A DNA stretch of 6,847 nt from JANMQK01 sp031370485 (GCA_031370485.1 JANMQK010000374.1:1-6847); one strand, 5' to 3'; shown: positions 1 through 5,782, numbered from the stretch's first letter. Notes: generated from the letters alone by a model not told the origin. Program-made: numbers and translations.

Positions 1-261
1 CCCCAGGACCCCGCCGTGCAGGGATCTCTTTCCCACCGCGTCCCCGGACTTGAGAGTGAACCGCGCCAGGGGGGCGCGCCCGACCCCGCTCCTGGTTTCA
101 CGGACCCCGGGGCCCACAAGCAGGAAGTCGAGGCGGCCCGCGCTGATCTCCTCCGCGACCTCGGGCCGCGCAATCCATGCGGCCAGGGGAGATCGAACCT
201 CCACGTACCCGGCGGGCGGCCCTCCCTTTCCGCCCGCCCCGCCCGAATCCCGCCGGGTCAC
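1..261 (-). CDS. Putative LPS-core (Kdo/WaaP-like) kinase, N-terminal part
   Basis: This open frame continues past the left edge, so only the first 87 codons (GTG at 261) are present. The GTG overlaps the tatC stop as GTGA, which suggests translational coupling and makes this the third gene of the tat operon. An alternative GTG at 204 would leave a 53-nt gap containing a GC-rich inverted repeat. I prefer 261 because the added residues end in a Pro-Pro-Ala-Gly-Tyr stretch that reads smoothly into the rest, but the choice is open. Near the edge the protein has a Ser-Gly-Val-Gly-Arg segment, a short beta-like run and then Lys-Arg-Ser-Leu-His-Gly-Gly-Val-Leu-Gly. From memory this resembles the N-lobe of Kdo kinase/InaA-type proteins (Gly-Arg-Gly followed by Arg-Gly-Gly-Leu), which phosphorylate the inner core of lipopolysaccharide at the cytoplasmic membrane. 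The catalytic loop would lie outside the window, so family assignment is tentative. Confidence 0.42.
   Translation of the reverse strand, partial: MTRRDSGGAGGKGGPPAGYVEVRSPLAAWIARPEVAEEISAGRLDFLLVGPGVRETRSGVGRAPLARFTLKSGDAVGKRSLHGGVLG
211..238. repeat. GC-only 9-bp inverted repeat after tatC
   Basis: Perfect arms GGCGGGCGG (211-219) and CCGCCCGCC (230-238) flank a 10-nt loop. It begins about 20 nt after the tatC stop on the transcribed minus strand. The loop carries a purine GGGAGGG in the RNA sense. There is no T-run after it, so it is not a canonical intrinsic terminator. If the downstream gene starts at GTG 261 it lies inside coding sequence; if it starts at 204 it is an intercistronic stem-loop. 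Confidence 0.5.
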
Positions 262-1034
262 GATGGGTCCGGGTCCGGCGGCGCCTGTCGTTTCGTCCCG
301 AACACCCACGCGACCAGGATGCCGATGAGGTACAGGACGATCATCGGGGCGGCAAAGATGCACTGGGTCACGACGTCCGGGGTGGGCGTGATGATGGCCG
401 CGAGAATAAAGATGACGAGAATGGCGTACTGGAAGTTGCGCCAGAGAAACCGCGGCGTGACCAGCCCCAGGCGGGCCAGGAAATAGACCACAGTCGGGAG
501 TTCGAACACCAGTCCCATGCCGAGGATGATGCGACTGAGGAAGGTGAACAGGCTCCCGATCCGGAGGGCCGGCTCGAACCCGCCTCCCCTCCCGATTTCC
601 AGGAGGAATCGGGTCGCGTACGGAAACCCCACGTAATACCCGAACGCCCCGCCTGCCAGGAAGAACAGCGTCGCGAAGAGAACGAACGGCACCGCGTACC
701 TGCGCTCACGGGGATAGAGCCCCGGAGAGATGAAGGCCCAGACCTGGTACAGGACGAAAGGGGCGGACAGGAAGAGCGAGGCGATGAAGCCGACCTTCAT
801 ATACAGCAGGAACGGTTCCGTGAGATCGATGAAGACCGGCCGGGACTCGCCGAGCAGCGCCCGCAGGGGCTGGAGAAGAAAGTCCAGGATCAGCTTGGCC
901 TTGTAGAGCGCGAGGCAGAACGCCACGACGATGGCGGCAATCGACCACAGCAGGCGTTTCCGGAGCTCGTCGAGGTGCTCCAGAAAGCCCATCGAGGGAA
1001 GCTCAGTGCTGGGTGTCTCGTCCCGTCCCGTCAT
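258..1034 (-). CDS. tatC: Sec-independent protein translocase subunit TatC
   Basis: TatC is the polytopic core of the twin-arginine translocase in the cytoplasmic membrane. It recognises RR signal peptides and recruits TatA to export folded proteins. The 258-residue length is typical. Family hallmarks are visible: the amphipathic N-terminal Phe-Leu-Glu-His-Leu-Asp-Glu-Leu-Arg (residues 17-25), Glu-Pro-Phe (73-75) in the first periplasmic loop, the Tyr-Gln-Val-Trp-Ala-Phe-Ile-Ser-Pro-Gly-Leu-Tyr block (96-107) followed by Glu-Arg (110-111), Phe-Glu-Leu-Pro (177-180), and Thr-Pro-Thr-Pro-Asp (216-220). Hydrophobic segments are consistent with six membrane spans. The start at 1034 overlaps the end of tatA by 32 bp, so the two are co-translated. 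An internal Met at residue 15 (992) is a second possible start, but a short acidic tail before the motif is usual in this family. It is the middle gene of tatA-tatC-(putative kinase). Confidence 0.97.
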   Translation of the reverse strand: MTGRDETPSTELPSMGFLEHLDELRKRLLWSIAAIVVAFCLALYKAKLILDFLLQPLRALLGESRPVFIDLTEPFLLYMKVGFIASLFLSAPFVLYQVWAFISPGLYPRERRYAVPFVLFATLFFLAGGAFGYYVGFPYATRFLLEIGRGGGFEPALRIGSLFTFLSRIILGMGLVFELPTVVYFLARLGLVTPRFLWRNFQYAILVIFILAAIITPTPDVVTQCIFAAPMIVLYLIGILVAWVFGTKRQAPPDPDPS

Positions 1035-1281
1035 CTGGACCGCTGGCTGGGGCCGGCCCGGAGGCGGCTGGCTCGGTCGACGCGGGGGCGCTGCCGCTGG
1101 CCGGCTCCGACCGCGCGATCTCGGTTTCGAGGGTCTGGCGCAGGTCGGTCGAGGCCTTGCGGAACTCGGCGAGTCCCCGGCCGATGGTCTTGCCCAACTC
1201 GGGGAGCTTCCGCGGCCCGAAGATCAGGAGGGCCACGACAAAAATGAGGATGAGCTCAGGTCCGCCGATCGATCCGAACAT
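1003..1281 (-). CDS. tatA: Twin-arginine translocase subunit TatA/TatB family
   Basis: This 92-residue protein has the standard TatA/B layout. A short N-terminal membrane helix (about residues 6-20) is followed by the hinge Phe-Gly-Pro-Arg-Lys-Leu-Pro-Glu-Leu-Gly (21-30), an amphipathic helix (about 31-56) and a disordered Ala/Ser/Pro/Gly tail rich in acidic residues. TatA oligomerises around TatC to form the export path. The start is set at the Met opening Met-Phe-Gly-Ser (1281), since an in-frame ATG at 1335 would add a Cys- and Arg-rich extension alien to the family. No strong Shine-Dalgarno is seen before 1281. Residue 9 in the Gly-Pro-Glu-Leu start of the helix is Glu, a feature more typical of TatB, while the Phe-Gly hinge is TatA-like. 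With no second paralogue in the window it may serve both roles, as in minimal TatA-TatC systems. It heads the operon with tatC. Confidence 0.93.
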   Translation of the reverse strand: MFGSIGGPELILIFVVALLIFGPRKLPELGKTIGRGLAEFRKASTDLRQTLETEIARSEPASGSAPASTEPAASGPAPASGPDDGTGRDTQH

Positions 1282-1412
1282 CAGGCACCAAGGGCGGTTG
1301 CATCCGCATGACCGCCTAGGTGGACATCTTAGCACCTTCGGTTGCGACTGTCTCCGGCGGCGGGCCGGCGCGGAGTCGGTAGACTGACACCCTTCGAAAA
1401 GCCCGCCAATCC

Positions 1413-1441
1413 TTTACAAGGTCCCGGGGCGACATTATAAT
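1413..1441 (+). promoter_or_regulatory. Sigma-70-type promoter for ctpA
   Basis: The -35 TTTACA (1413-1418) and -10 TATAAT (1436-1441) are separated by 17 bp. That is one mismatch in the -35 and a perfect -10, very striking in such GC-rich surroundings. Transcription would start near 1448, giving a 5' leader of about 24 nt before the TTG start. No comparably good promoter was seen for the divergent tatA gene. Confidence 0.85.
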
Positions 1442-1459
1442 CAGGCCACGCACGACACG

Positions 1460-1466
1460 AGGAGGT
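1460..1466 (+). promoter_or_regulatory. Strong ribosome binding site fixing the ctpA TTG start
   Basis: AGGAGGT lies 5 nt upstream of TTG at 1472. No in-frame ATG or GTG is similarly placed, and the leader from the promoter is short, so this site decides the TTG start. Confidence 0.85.
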
Positions 1467-1471
1467 GCAGG

Positions 1472-3040
1472 TTGCGGTCGAGGATCATCCTGGGGGGCTT
1501 GGCCTTCATCGTGGCAGGGAGCCTCGCCGGGGGTCTCATCGCGGGACGAACGGCGTCCGTCCCCGAGAAGACCGGGGAGCAGCTCGGCACTTACACCCAG
1601 CTCCTCAGCCTGATCCAGGCCCGGGCCACCGGGACCATCGACCCGCGCGTCGTGATAGAAGGCTCTATCCGCGGGATGCTCCGCACCCTGGATCCCCATT
1701 CGAACTACCTGGACCCCGACGACTACCGCCACATGATGGAGGAGCAACAGGGCAGCTTCTCCGGGCTGGGCATCGTGATCTCCAAGCCTTCGAACGATCA
1801 GCCGCTGACGGTCATTTCCCCGCTCGAGGGCACGCCCGCGGCAAACGCCGGGATCCGGGCCGGAGACGTGATCTCGCAGATCGAGGGAGTCGCCACGCTG
1901 GACATGACGATCGATGAGGCGCTGAAGCGGCTGAAGGGGCCCAAGGGCACGCGGGTCTCGATCACGATCACCCGCCCGGGGGACAGCGAACCGCTGCATT
2001 TCACGATCACCCGCGACGATATCCCGACGAACAGCATCCGGCAGGCATTCCTGATCCGCCCTTCGGTCGGCTACATCAAGATCGAGGACTTCACCCGGAC
2101 GACCGATCGGGAGTTGGACGACAAGATCCGTTCCCTTCAGAAGCAGGGCATGGTGAGCCTCATCCTGGATCTCCGGCGCAACCCCGGGGGGCTCCTGGAG
2201 CAGGCGGTGCACGTCGCCGATCGCTTCCTGAAAAAGGGGCAGATGATCGTCTACACGCAGGGGCGCATCAGCGGCTCGGATCAGCAGTACCGCGCCACGA
2301 CCTCCGCGAACGAGACCGACCTCCCCCTCGTGGTGCTGGTGGACAAGTACAGCGCCAGCGCCTCGGAAATCGTGGCGGGCGCCATCCAGGACCACGACCG
2401 CGGACTCATCGTGGGCAAGACCACCTGGGGCAAGGGCCTGGTGCAGACGGTGTACCCCCTCAGCCAGGATGCCGCGCTCGCCCTGACCACGGCCCGTTAT
2501 TACACGCCGAGCGGACGGCTCATCCAGCGTGATTACAACTCGCTCGAGGACTATCTCATCCACGACGAGGGGGACGACGAACTGGTCAGCCGCAGCAAGG
2601 ACATCCGGCACACGGACGCCGGACGGACGGTCTATGGCGGCGGTGGGATCCGACCCGACGTGATGGTGGATCGGGAGGCGAACTCCAAGTTCATGGACCA
2701 GATCGAGCGGGGGCAGAGCTTCTTCCACTTCGCGGTCGATTTCAACACCCGCCACAAGGACACGCAGCGGAACTTCACGGTCACGCCGGCGATGCTCGAA
2801 GAGTTCGAGGCGTTCCTGGACAAGCGCAAGATCAAATGGTCGCCGGAGGACATCGAGAAGGACTCCGACCGCCTGAAGAGCAAGATCAAGGAGTCGATCT
2901 CCGCGGCCCGCTGGGGCATCGAGGAGGGCTACAAGGTGAGCATGGAGATGGACCGCCAGGTCCAGAGGGCCCTCGAGCTGTTCCCCGAGGCCCAGCAACT
3001 GGCCAACCTGGCGCGCAGCCGGCAGGCCGCCACCCGCTGA
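1472..3040 (+). CDS. ctpA: Carboxy-terminal processing protease, S41 family with PDZ domain
   Basis: This serine protease cleaves or trims C-terminal ends of envelope proteins using a Ser-Lys dyad. The 522-residue product starts at TTG behind AGGAGGT and has a basic N-terminus plus a hydrophobic segment (about residues 5-25). That is a signal or anchor, so the protease probably faces the periplasm. A helical part containing Asp-Pro-His-Ser (74-77) is followed by a PDZ domain (about 88-185, with Gly-Leu-Gly at 98-100 and Gly-Asp-Val-Ile at 131-134) and the S41 core. In the Tyr-Ser-Ala-Ser-Ala-Ser-Glu motif the middle serine, Ser296, is the expected nucleophile; Lys321 in Trp-Gly-Lys-Gly is 25 residues later, the Ser-Lys spacing of E. 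coli Prc, and Gln325 is also present. Leu-Arg-Arg-Asn-Pro-Gly-Gly (234-240) is the conserved loop. Residues about 405-520 form a charged, helical C-terminal extension of unknown role. It has its own promoter and stands alone on this strand. The symbol follows the family; orthology to a particular Ctp is not proven. Confidence 0.95.
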   Translation: MRSRIILGGLAFIVAGSLAGGLIAGRTASVPEKTGEQLGTYTQLLSLIQARATGTIDPRVVIEGSIRGMLRTLDPHSNYLDPDDYRHMMEEQQGSFSGLGIVISKPSNDQPLTVISPLEGTPAANAGIRAGDVISQIEGVATLDMTIDEALKRLKGPKGTRVSITITRPGDSEPLHFTITRDDIPTNSIRQAFLIRPSVGYIKIEDFTRTTDRELDDKIRSLQKQGMVSLILDLRRNPGGLLEQAVHVADRFLKKGQMIVYTQGRISGSDQQYRATTSANETDLPLVVLVDKYSASASEIVAGAIQDHDRGLIVGKTTWGKGLVQTVYPLSQDAALALTTARYYTPSGRLIQRDYNSLEDYLIHDEGDDELVSRSKDIRHTDAGRTVYGGGGIRPDVMVDREANSKFMDQIERGQSFFHFAVDFNTRHKDTQRNFTVTPAMLEEFEAFLDKRKIKWSPEDIEKDSDRLKSKIKESISAARWGIEEGYKVSMEMDRQVQRALELFPEAQQLANLARSRQAATR

Positions 3041-3064
3041 GAGATCGAGGCCGGCCCTTCCTCC

Positions 3065-3730
3065 TCAGTTCGACGGGGCCGCGAGCAGCAGGGTTTCCGA
3101 GAGAGGCCGCTTCTGGAAGGCCCGCAGTTCGGCATGACGGTGCCTGATCGGAATCGACTCGAGGTAGACAACGTACTTTCTCGCCAGCGCCGCCGCGCTC
3201 CTGTAACGCGCCGCCTCCTCCCCGTCCTCTCCCGCGTGCTTTTCGAAGATGTGATGGCGCGCCCATATCCGGTAAGCCTCCGCCAGCCGGGCGCGGCCGG
3301 TCTGCTTGGAAAGAAAGTGCACGACGACGAGGTACTTCGTGACATTCGCGTGGTGCTCCAGCTCGAGGAGCGTCACCGGACGATGCTCGGCGGCGCGCGC
3401 GGCAAGCGTCAGCAGATGATCGAGTTCCTCGACAAGGACCGCAAAGGCATCGATGTTGTCGTCACCCACCCCCGCCAGAGGATTGTGGGCCTCGAGATGA
3501 CGGACGAGGGCGTCGGGATAGTAAACCGAGGCGCGCAGCGTCGAGCCGCTGCGGATCAGCAGCCGCGCTCCATCCCCGCCTTCGGAATGCAGACCGGCCC
3601 GGCCGCCGTAGAACGCCCGGAACCCGGAGTCCCCCACGATGAAAGGAGCCAGATCGCGGATCACGGGAGGCATGCCGTAGCTCCGTTCGATCAGGGCCTT
3701 GAGGGTCTCGAGAAGCGGGCGGGAATTCAT
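3065..3730 (-). CDS. Conserved-looking protein of unknown function, coupled to the AAA+ ATPase
   Basis: I do not recognise this 221-residue protein. It has no signal peptide and no clear membrane segment, so it is probably cytosolic. The N-terminal part (about 30-75) looks alpha/beta, with a Gly-Asp-Ser-Gly-Phe-Arg-Ala-Phe-Tyr-Gly-Gly segment (33-43). From about 90 onward it looks mainly helical. Two Glu-x-x-His motifs occur 21 residues apart (Glu102/His105 and Glu123/His126, with His127 adjacent), and more His residues follow (159-160, 165). These could bind metal, but the spacing is not that of standard four-helix di-iron proteins. Its ATG overlaps the stop of the upstream ATPase gene as ATGA, and a GAGG lies 4 nt before the start. 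It is therefore co-translated with the ATPase and is likely an adaptor, substrate or regulator of it. That role is inferred only from gene coupling. The gene converges on ctpA with 24 bp between the stops. Confidence 0.8.
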   Translation of the reverse strand: MNSRPLLETLKALIERSYGMPPVIRDLAPFIVGDSGFRAFYGGRAGLHSEGGDGARLLIRSGSTLRASVYYPDALVRHLEAHNPLAGVGDDNIDAFAVLVEELDHLLTLAARAAEHRPVTLLELEHHANVTKYLVVVHFLSKQTGRARLAEAYRIWARHHIFEKHAGEDGEEAARYRSAAALARKYVVYLESIPIRHRHAELRAFQKRPLSETLLLAAPSN

Positions 3731-5598
3731 GCCGCCTCGATGCGGTAGACGAACCTGTCTCCGTCCGTGTCCACGGTGACCACCGTCCCATCGCGGGCGG
3801 CGCGCGTCTCCCGCGCCAGCCCTGCACGTACCTCCGCCTCGTCGATGGCCCGGGAGCCGCCCCGCGCGGCCCGGATGCGATCGAGCAGTTCAAGACCGGC
3901 CGCCGAGAGGGTGACTGGGCGATCGCGGAGTCGAATCCCCACCTCCACGTTGCATACCCTGTCGACCTGGCACACGAGGTGGCGGGCGCCGTATTCCGGG
4001 CTGAACCCGCGGGCCACCAGGGCCTCCCGAGCGGCCTCCGAAACGCGCAGATCGATCCCGTGCAGGGTCCGGTATTTCTCCACGATCCGCCGCAGTTCTA
4101 GGTCGAGGATGCGGACGGCCGAGGCCGGCGAGAGGGGCGAGAAGTGCAAGACCTTAAGCCGATTGAGGAATTCGGGGGGCAGGGTGCGCTTGAGGTTCGT
4201 GGACGCTGAGGAGCGTCGCGCGCCGGGCGACCGCGTGCCCGAGTAGCCGATGGCCTCTCCGCGCATCTGCTCCTCGCTGTACCCGATGTTCGACGTGTAC
4301 GCGAGAATGGTCGCGGGAAACCGGAGCGTGCGCCCCTTGTTGTCCATGGTCGTCCCTCGATCCATGAGGGACAGGAAAAAGCGCGCGAGCTGAGGGTGGG
4401 CCTTTTCAACTTCGTCGACCAACAGGACCGACAGCGGCGCGTACCTGGCCCGCGAATTGAACTCCGCCAGCAGTCCCTCCTCGTCGCTGCGAATGAAGCC
4501 GCGGGTAGAGCCCTTCAGTTCCCCCACGTCGGAGGGGTAGGTGAACTGCGGGCCTTCCACCAGCAGAAACGGCACCTCCGTCCTCCAGACCTCCTCGAGA
4601 AGACGGACGAGGGTTTCGATGAGGTAGTTCTTCCCGACCCCCGTCGGGCCGACGAGAAGGTAGCTTTGAGGGCGCGGTCGGTCGCGGGTGCCGAGAGCGA
4701 AAACCGTCAGATCGTCGCAGAGCTGGTCGACCGTCTCATCCTGGTCAATCACCACCTCCTTCATCCGCTTCCGGACGGCCGGGAGGTCGAGGGATGACAG
4801 CATGAGGGACCTTTCGTACTGCGCCAGGCGCTCCTCGCGATCGAGGCCTTTGAGATCCTCCTCGCCCGCCGCGGCGCTCGCGCCTGCGGCGGCGGATTCC
4901 GGTCCCGGCGACCCCGCGTCCATCCGGGTCACGGTGGCGGGCACGGACGCGGCCGCTTCGGACGACGCCCGCGCCGGCGCTCCGATGCGGGCCTCTTCGG
5001 GCTTGGCGGAGGGGCCCTCGCCGCCCGGGTCCTCGGCGCGGAAGGCCTGCAATATCTGGGCGTAGACCTTGAAGCGGGATGCGCACTGCCGGAGAAACAG
5101 GATCTCCTCGTCGATCGGGAGCTTTTCGAGCAGGTTCAGATCGAAGAATTCGCGCAGCTTCCTGTCGTCCGCCAGCAGCGAGAGAACCTCGCTCGCCAGG
5201 GAGTAGGAACGCGGCCCGAGGTCCTTGAGGTCGATCCCGCGGTAGCGGGTGCGCCCGGCCAGCCCGACGTCGTAGAGGCACTTGTCGCCGCAGTGGCGCA
5301 GCATGTCGGGGACGCTCAGGACCCGCGAGAGCCGCTCCTCGAGCAACTCCCCGCTTCCCCGGAAAACGGGTTCGAGCAGTGCGGCAGGCGCGCGCTCCCG
5401 TGACATGACGGCCTCCAGGGTGCCGGAGTCGTAATCGGCCGCGACGATGTGGGAGGTGCGGGTGAGGATCTCGAGCAGGTGCCGCATTTCAAGGTCGTCG
5501 ACCCCGAATCCGCCAAGCAGGGCGCGAGCCAGAGCCCGGAGGCGGGCCTCCATTTCGGAGGGCGTCAACGGCTGGACGGAACCGCTCCTGGAAGTCAT
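3727..5598 (-). CDS. Clp/Hsp100-type AAA+ ATPase with single D2-like module
   Basis: This predicted 623-residue AAA+ unfoldase-like ATPase has one nucleotide-binding module. Residues 1-187 are a mostly helical region I do not recognise, containing His-Cys-Gly-Asp-Lys-Cys (102-107). Residues 188-246 are an Ala/Gly/Pro/Ser-rich linker. The ATPase follows: Walker A Gly-Pro-Thr-Gly-Val-Gly-Lys-Asn (317-324, with Asn where Thr/Ser is expected), pore loop Gly-Phe-Ile-Arg (367-370, replacing Gly-Tyr-Val-Gly), Walker B with Asp395-Glu396, sensor 1 Thr-Ser-Asn (435-437), arginine finger Arg480 in Pro-Pro-Glu-Phe-Leu-Asn-Arg, and sensor 2 Arg539 in Tyr-Gly-Ala-Arg. Between sensor 1 and the finger, Ile-Gly-Tyr (450-452) sits where ClpA/ClpC have their ClpP-docking loop. 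The module is closest to the second ring of ClpA/ClpB/ClpC, but D1 and the Clp N-domain are absent. The ATG at 5598 is chosen over an ATG at 5754 because a good promoter ends at 5633. It is coupled to the next gene by ATGA and divergent from groESL. Confidence 0.9.
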   Translation of the reverse strand: MTSRSGSVQPLTPSEMEARLRALARALLGGFGVDDLEMRHLLEILTRTSHIVAADYDSGTLEAVMSRERAPAALLEPVFRGSGELLEERLSRVLSVPDMLRHCGDKCLYDVGLAGRTRYRGIDLKDLGPRSYSLASEVLSLLADDRKLREFFDLNLLEKLPIDEEILFLRQCASRFKVYAQILQAFRAEDPGGEGPSAKPEEARIGAPARASSEAAASVPATVTRMDAGSPGPESAAAGASAAAGEEDLKGLDREERLAQYERSLMLSSLDLPAVRKRMKEVVIDQDETVDQLCDDLTVFALGTRDRPRPQSYLLVGPTGVGKNYLIETLVRLLEEVWRTEVPFLLVEGPQFTYPSDVGELKGSTRGFIRSDEEGLLAEFNSRARYAPLSVLLVDEVEKAHPQLARFFLSLMDRGTTMDNKGRTLRFPATILAYTSNIGYSEEQMRGEAIGYSGTRSPGARRSSASTNLKRTLPPEFLNRLKVLHFSPLSPASAVRILDLELRRIVEKYRTLHGIDLRVSEAAREALVARGFSPEYGARHLVCQVDRVCNVEVGIRLRDRPVTLSAAGLELLDRIRAARGGSRAIDEAEVRAGLARETRAARDGTVVTVDTDGDRFVYRIEAA

Positions 5599-5601
5599 CG
5601 T

Positions 5602-5633
5602 TTTGCGCGGCCCTCCAAGGGCCGCTACGCAAA
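5602..5633 (-). promoter_or_regulatory. Hairpin/dyad over the ATPase start site, SD buried in stem
   Basis: Perfect 8-bp arms GCGGCCCT (5607-5614) and AGGGCCGC (5618-5625) enclose a 3-nt loop. Outer 5-bp arms TTTGC (5602-5606) and GCAAA (5629-5633) extend the dyad, with three extra bases on one side. In the minus-strand RNA the only Shine-Dalgarno-like run, GGAGGG (5616-5611), lies partly in the loop and in the 3' arm. The predicted transcription start (near 5626) falls at the foot of the 8-bp stem, so the mRNA would begin with this hairpin. It may limit translation, protect the 5' end, or act as a DNA operator overlapping the start site. Confidence 0.65.
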
Positions 5634-5660
5634 TTATAGTGTCACTCGACCGCGTGGCAA
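5633..5660 (-). promoter_or_regulatory. Sigma-70-type promoter for the AAA+ ATPase operon
   Basis: Read on the minus strand, -35 TTGCCA (5660-5655) and a perfect -10 TATAAT (5638-5633) are separated by 16 bp. Transcription would begin near 5626, leaving a leader of about 28 nt before ATG 5598. The promoter lies about 60 bp from the groES -35 and points away from it. CIRCE is too distant to overlap it, so direct HrcA control of this operon is not evident. Confidence 0.75.
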
Positions 5661-5719
5661 GGCCAAAGGCCGGCGAAGATGGGACGCGCAGGGAACCTCG
5701 CCGCCAGACCACCCTCCTC

Positions 5720-5748
5720 TTGACACCGGGCAGGAGTCCCGCTATTAT
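5720..5748 (+). promoter_or_regulatory. Sigma-70-type promoter of groESL
   Basis: A perfect -35 TTGACA (5720-5725) and -10 TATTAT (5743-5748) are separated by 17 bp. The last base of the -10 is the first base of the CIRCE operator, and the predicted start (about 5755) lies inside its left arm. HrcA binding would therefore block RNA polymerase directly. Confidence 0.9.
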
Positions 5749-5774
5749 TAGCACTCGTTACTAGTGAGTGCTAA
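5748..5774 (+). promoter_or_regulatory. CIRCE element (HrcA operator)
   Basis: TTAGCACTC (5748-5756), a 9-bp spacer and GAGTGCTAA (5766-5774) form the complete CIRCE consensus with no mismatch. CIRCE is the known binding site of the heat-shock repressor HrcA, whose activity depends on GroEL. Its position over the groES start site indicates classic autoregulated repression of groESL. The window itself contains no hrcA gene. Confidence 0.97.
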
Positions 5775-5782
5775 CAAAGGCT

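Noticed and set aside
177..1247. 356-codon plus-strand frame opposite tatA and tatC
   Set aside because: Highly charged Arg/Glu-rich product typical of the antisense of membrane-protein codons, without a ribosome site; TatA and TatC on the other strand are certain.
1282..1412. Promoter for tatA on the minus strand
   Set aside because: Only weak candidates such as TAAGAT without a matching -35 were found, so none is called.
1316..2998. 560-codon open frame on the minus strand opposite ctpA
   Set aside because: It is a GC-driven shadow frame. The plus strand encodes a complete S41 protease with all motifs, promoter and ribosome site; the antisense product is compositionally biased with no recognisable domain.
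3041..3064. Bidirectional terminator between the convergent ctpA and unknown genes
   Set aside because: Only 24 bp with a short GGCCGGCC palindrome and no adjacent T-run on either strand; not enough for an intrinsic terminator.
3134..3748. 204-codon plus-strand frame opposite the unknown partner gene
   Set aside because: The minus-strand gene is coupled by ATGA to the ATPase and has normal protein composition, while the plus-strand frame has no signals and would run into the ATPase gene.
5599..5754. N-terminal extension of the AAA+ ATPase to an ATG at 5754
   Set aside because: It would translate across the leftward promoter and the groES promoter. The extension has no domain character, and ATG 5598 is well placed behind the predicted start.
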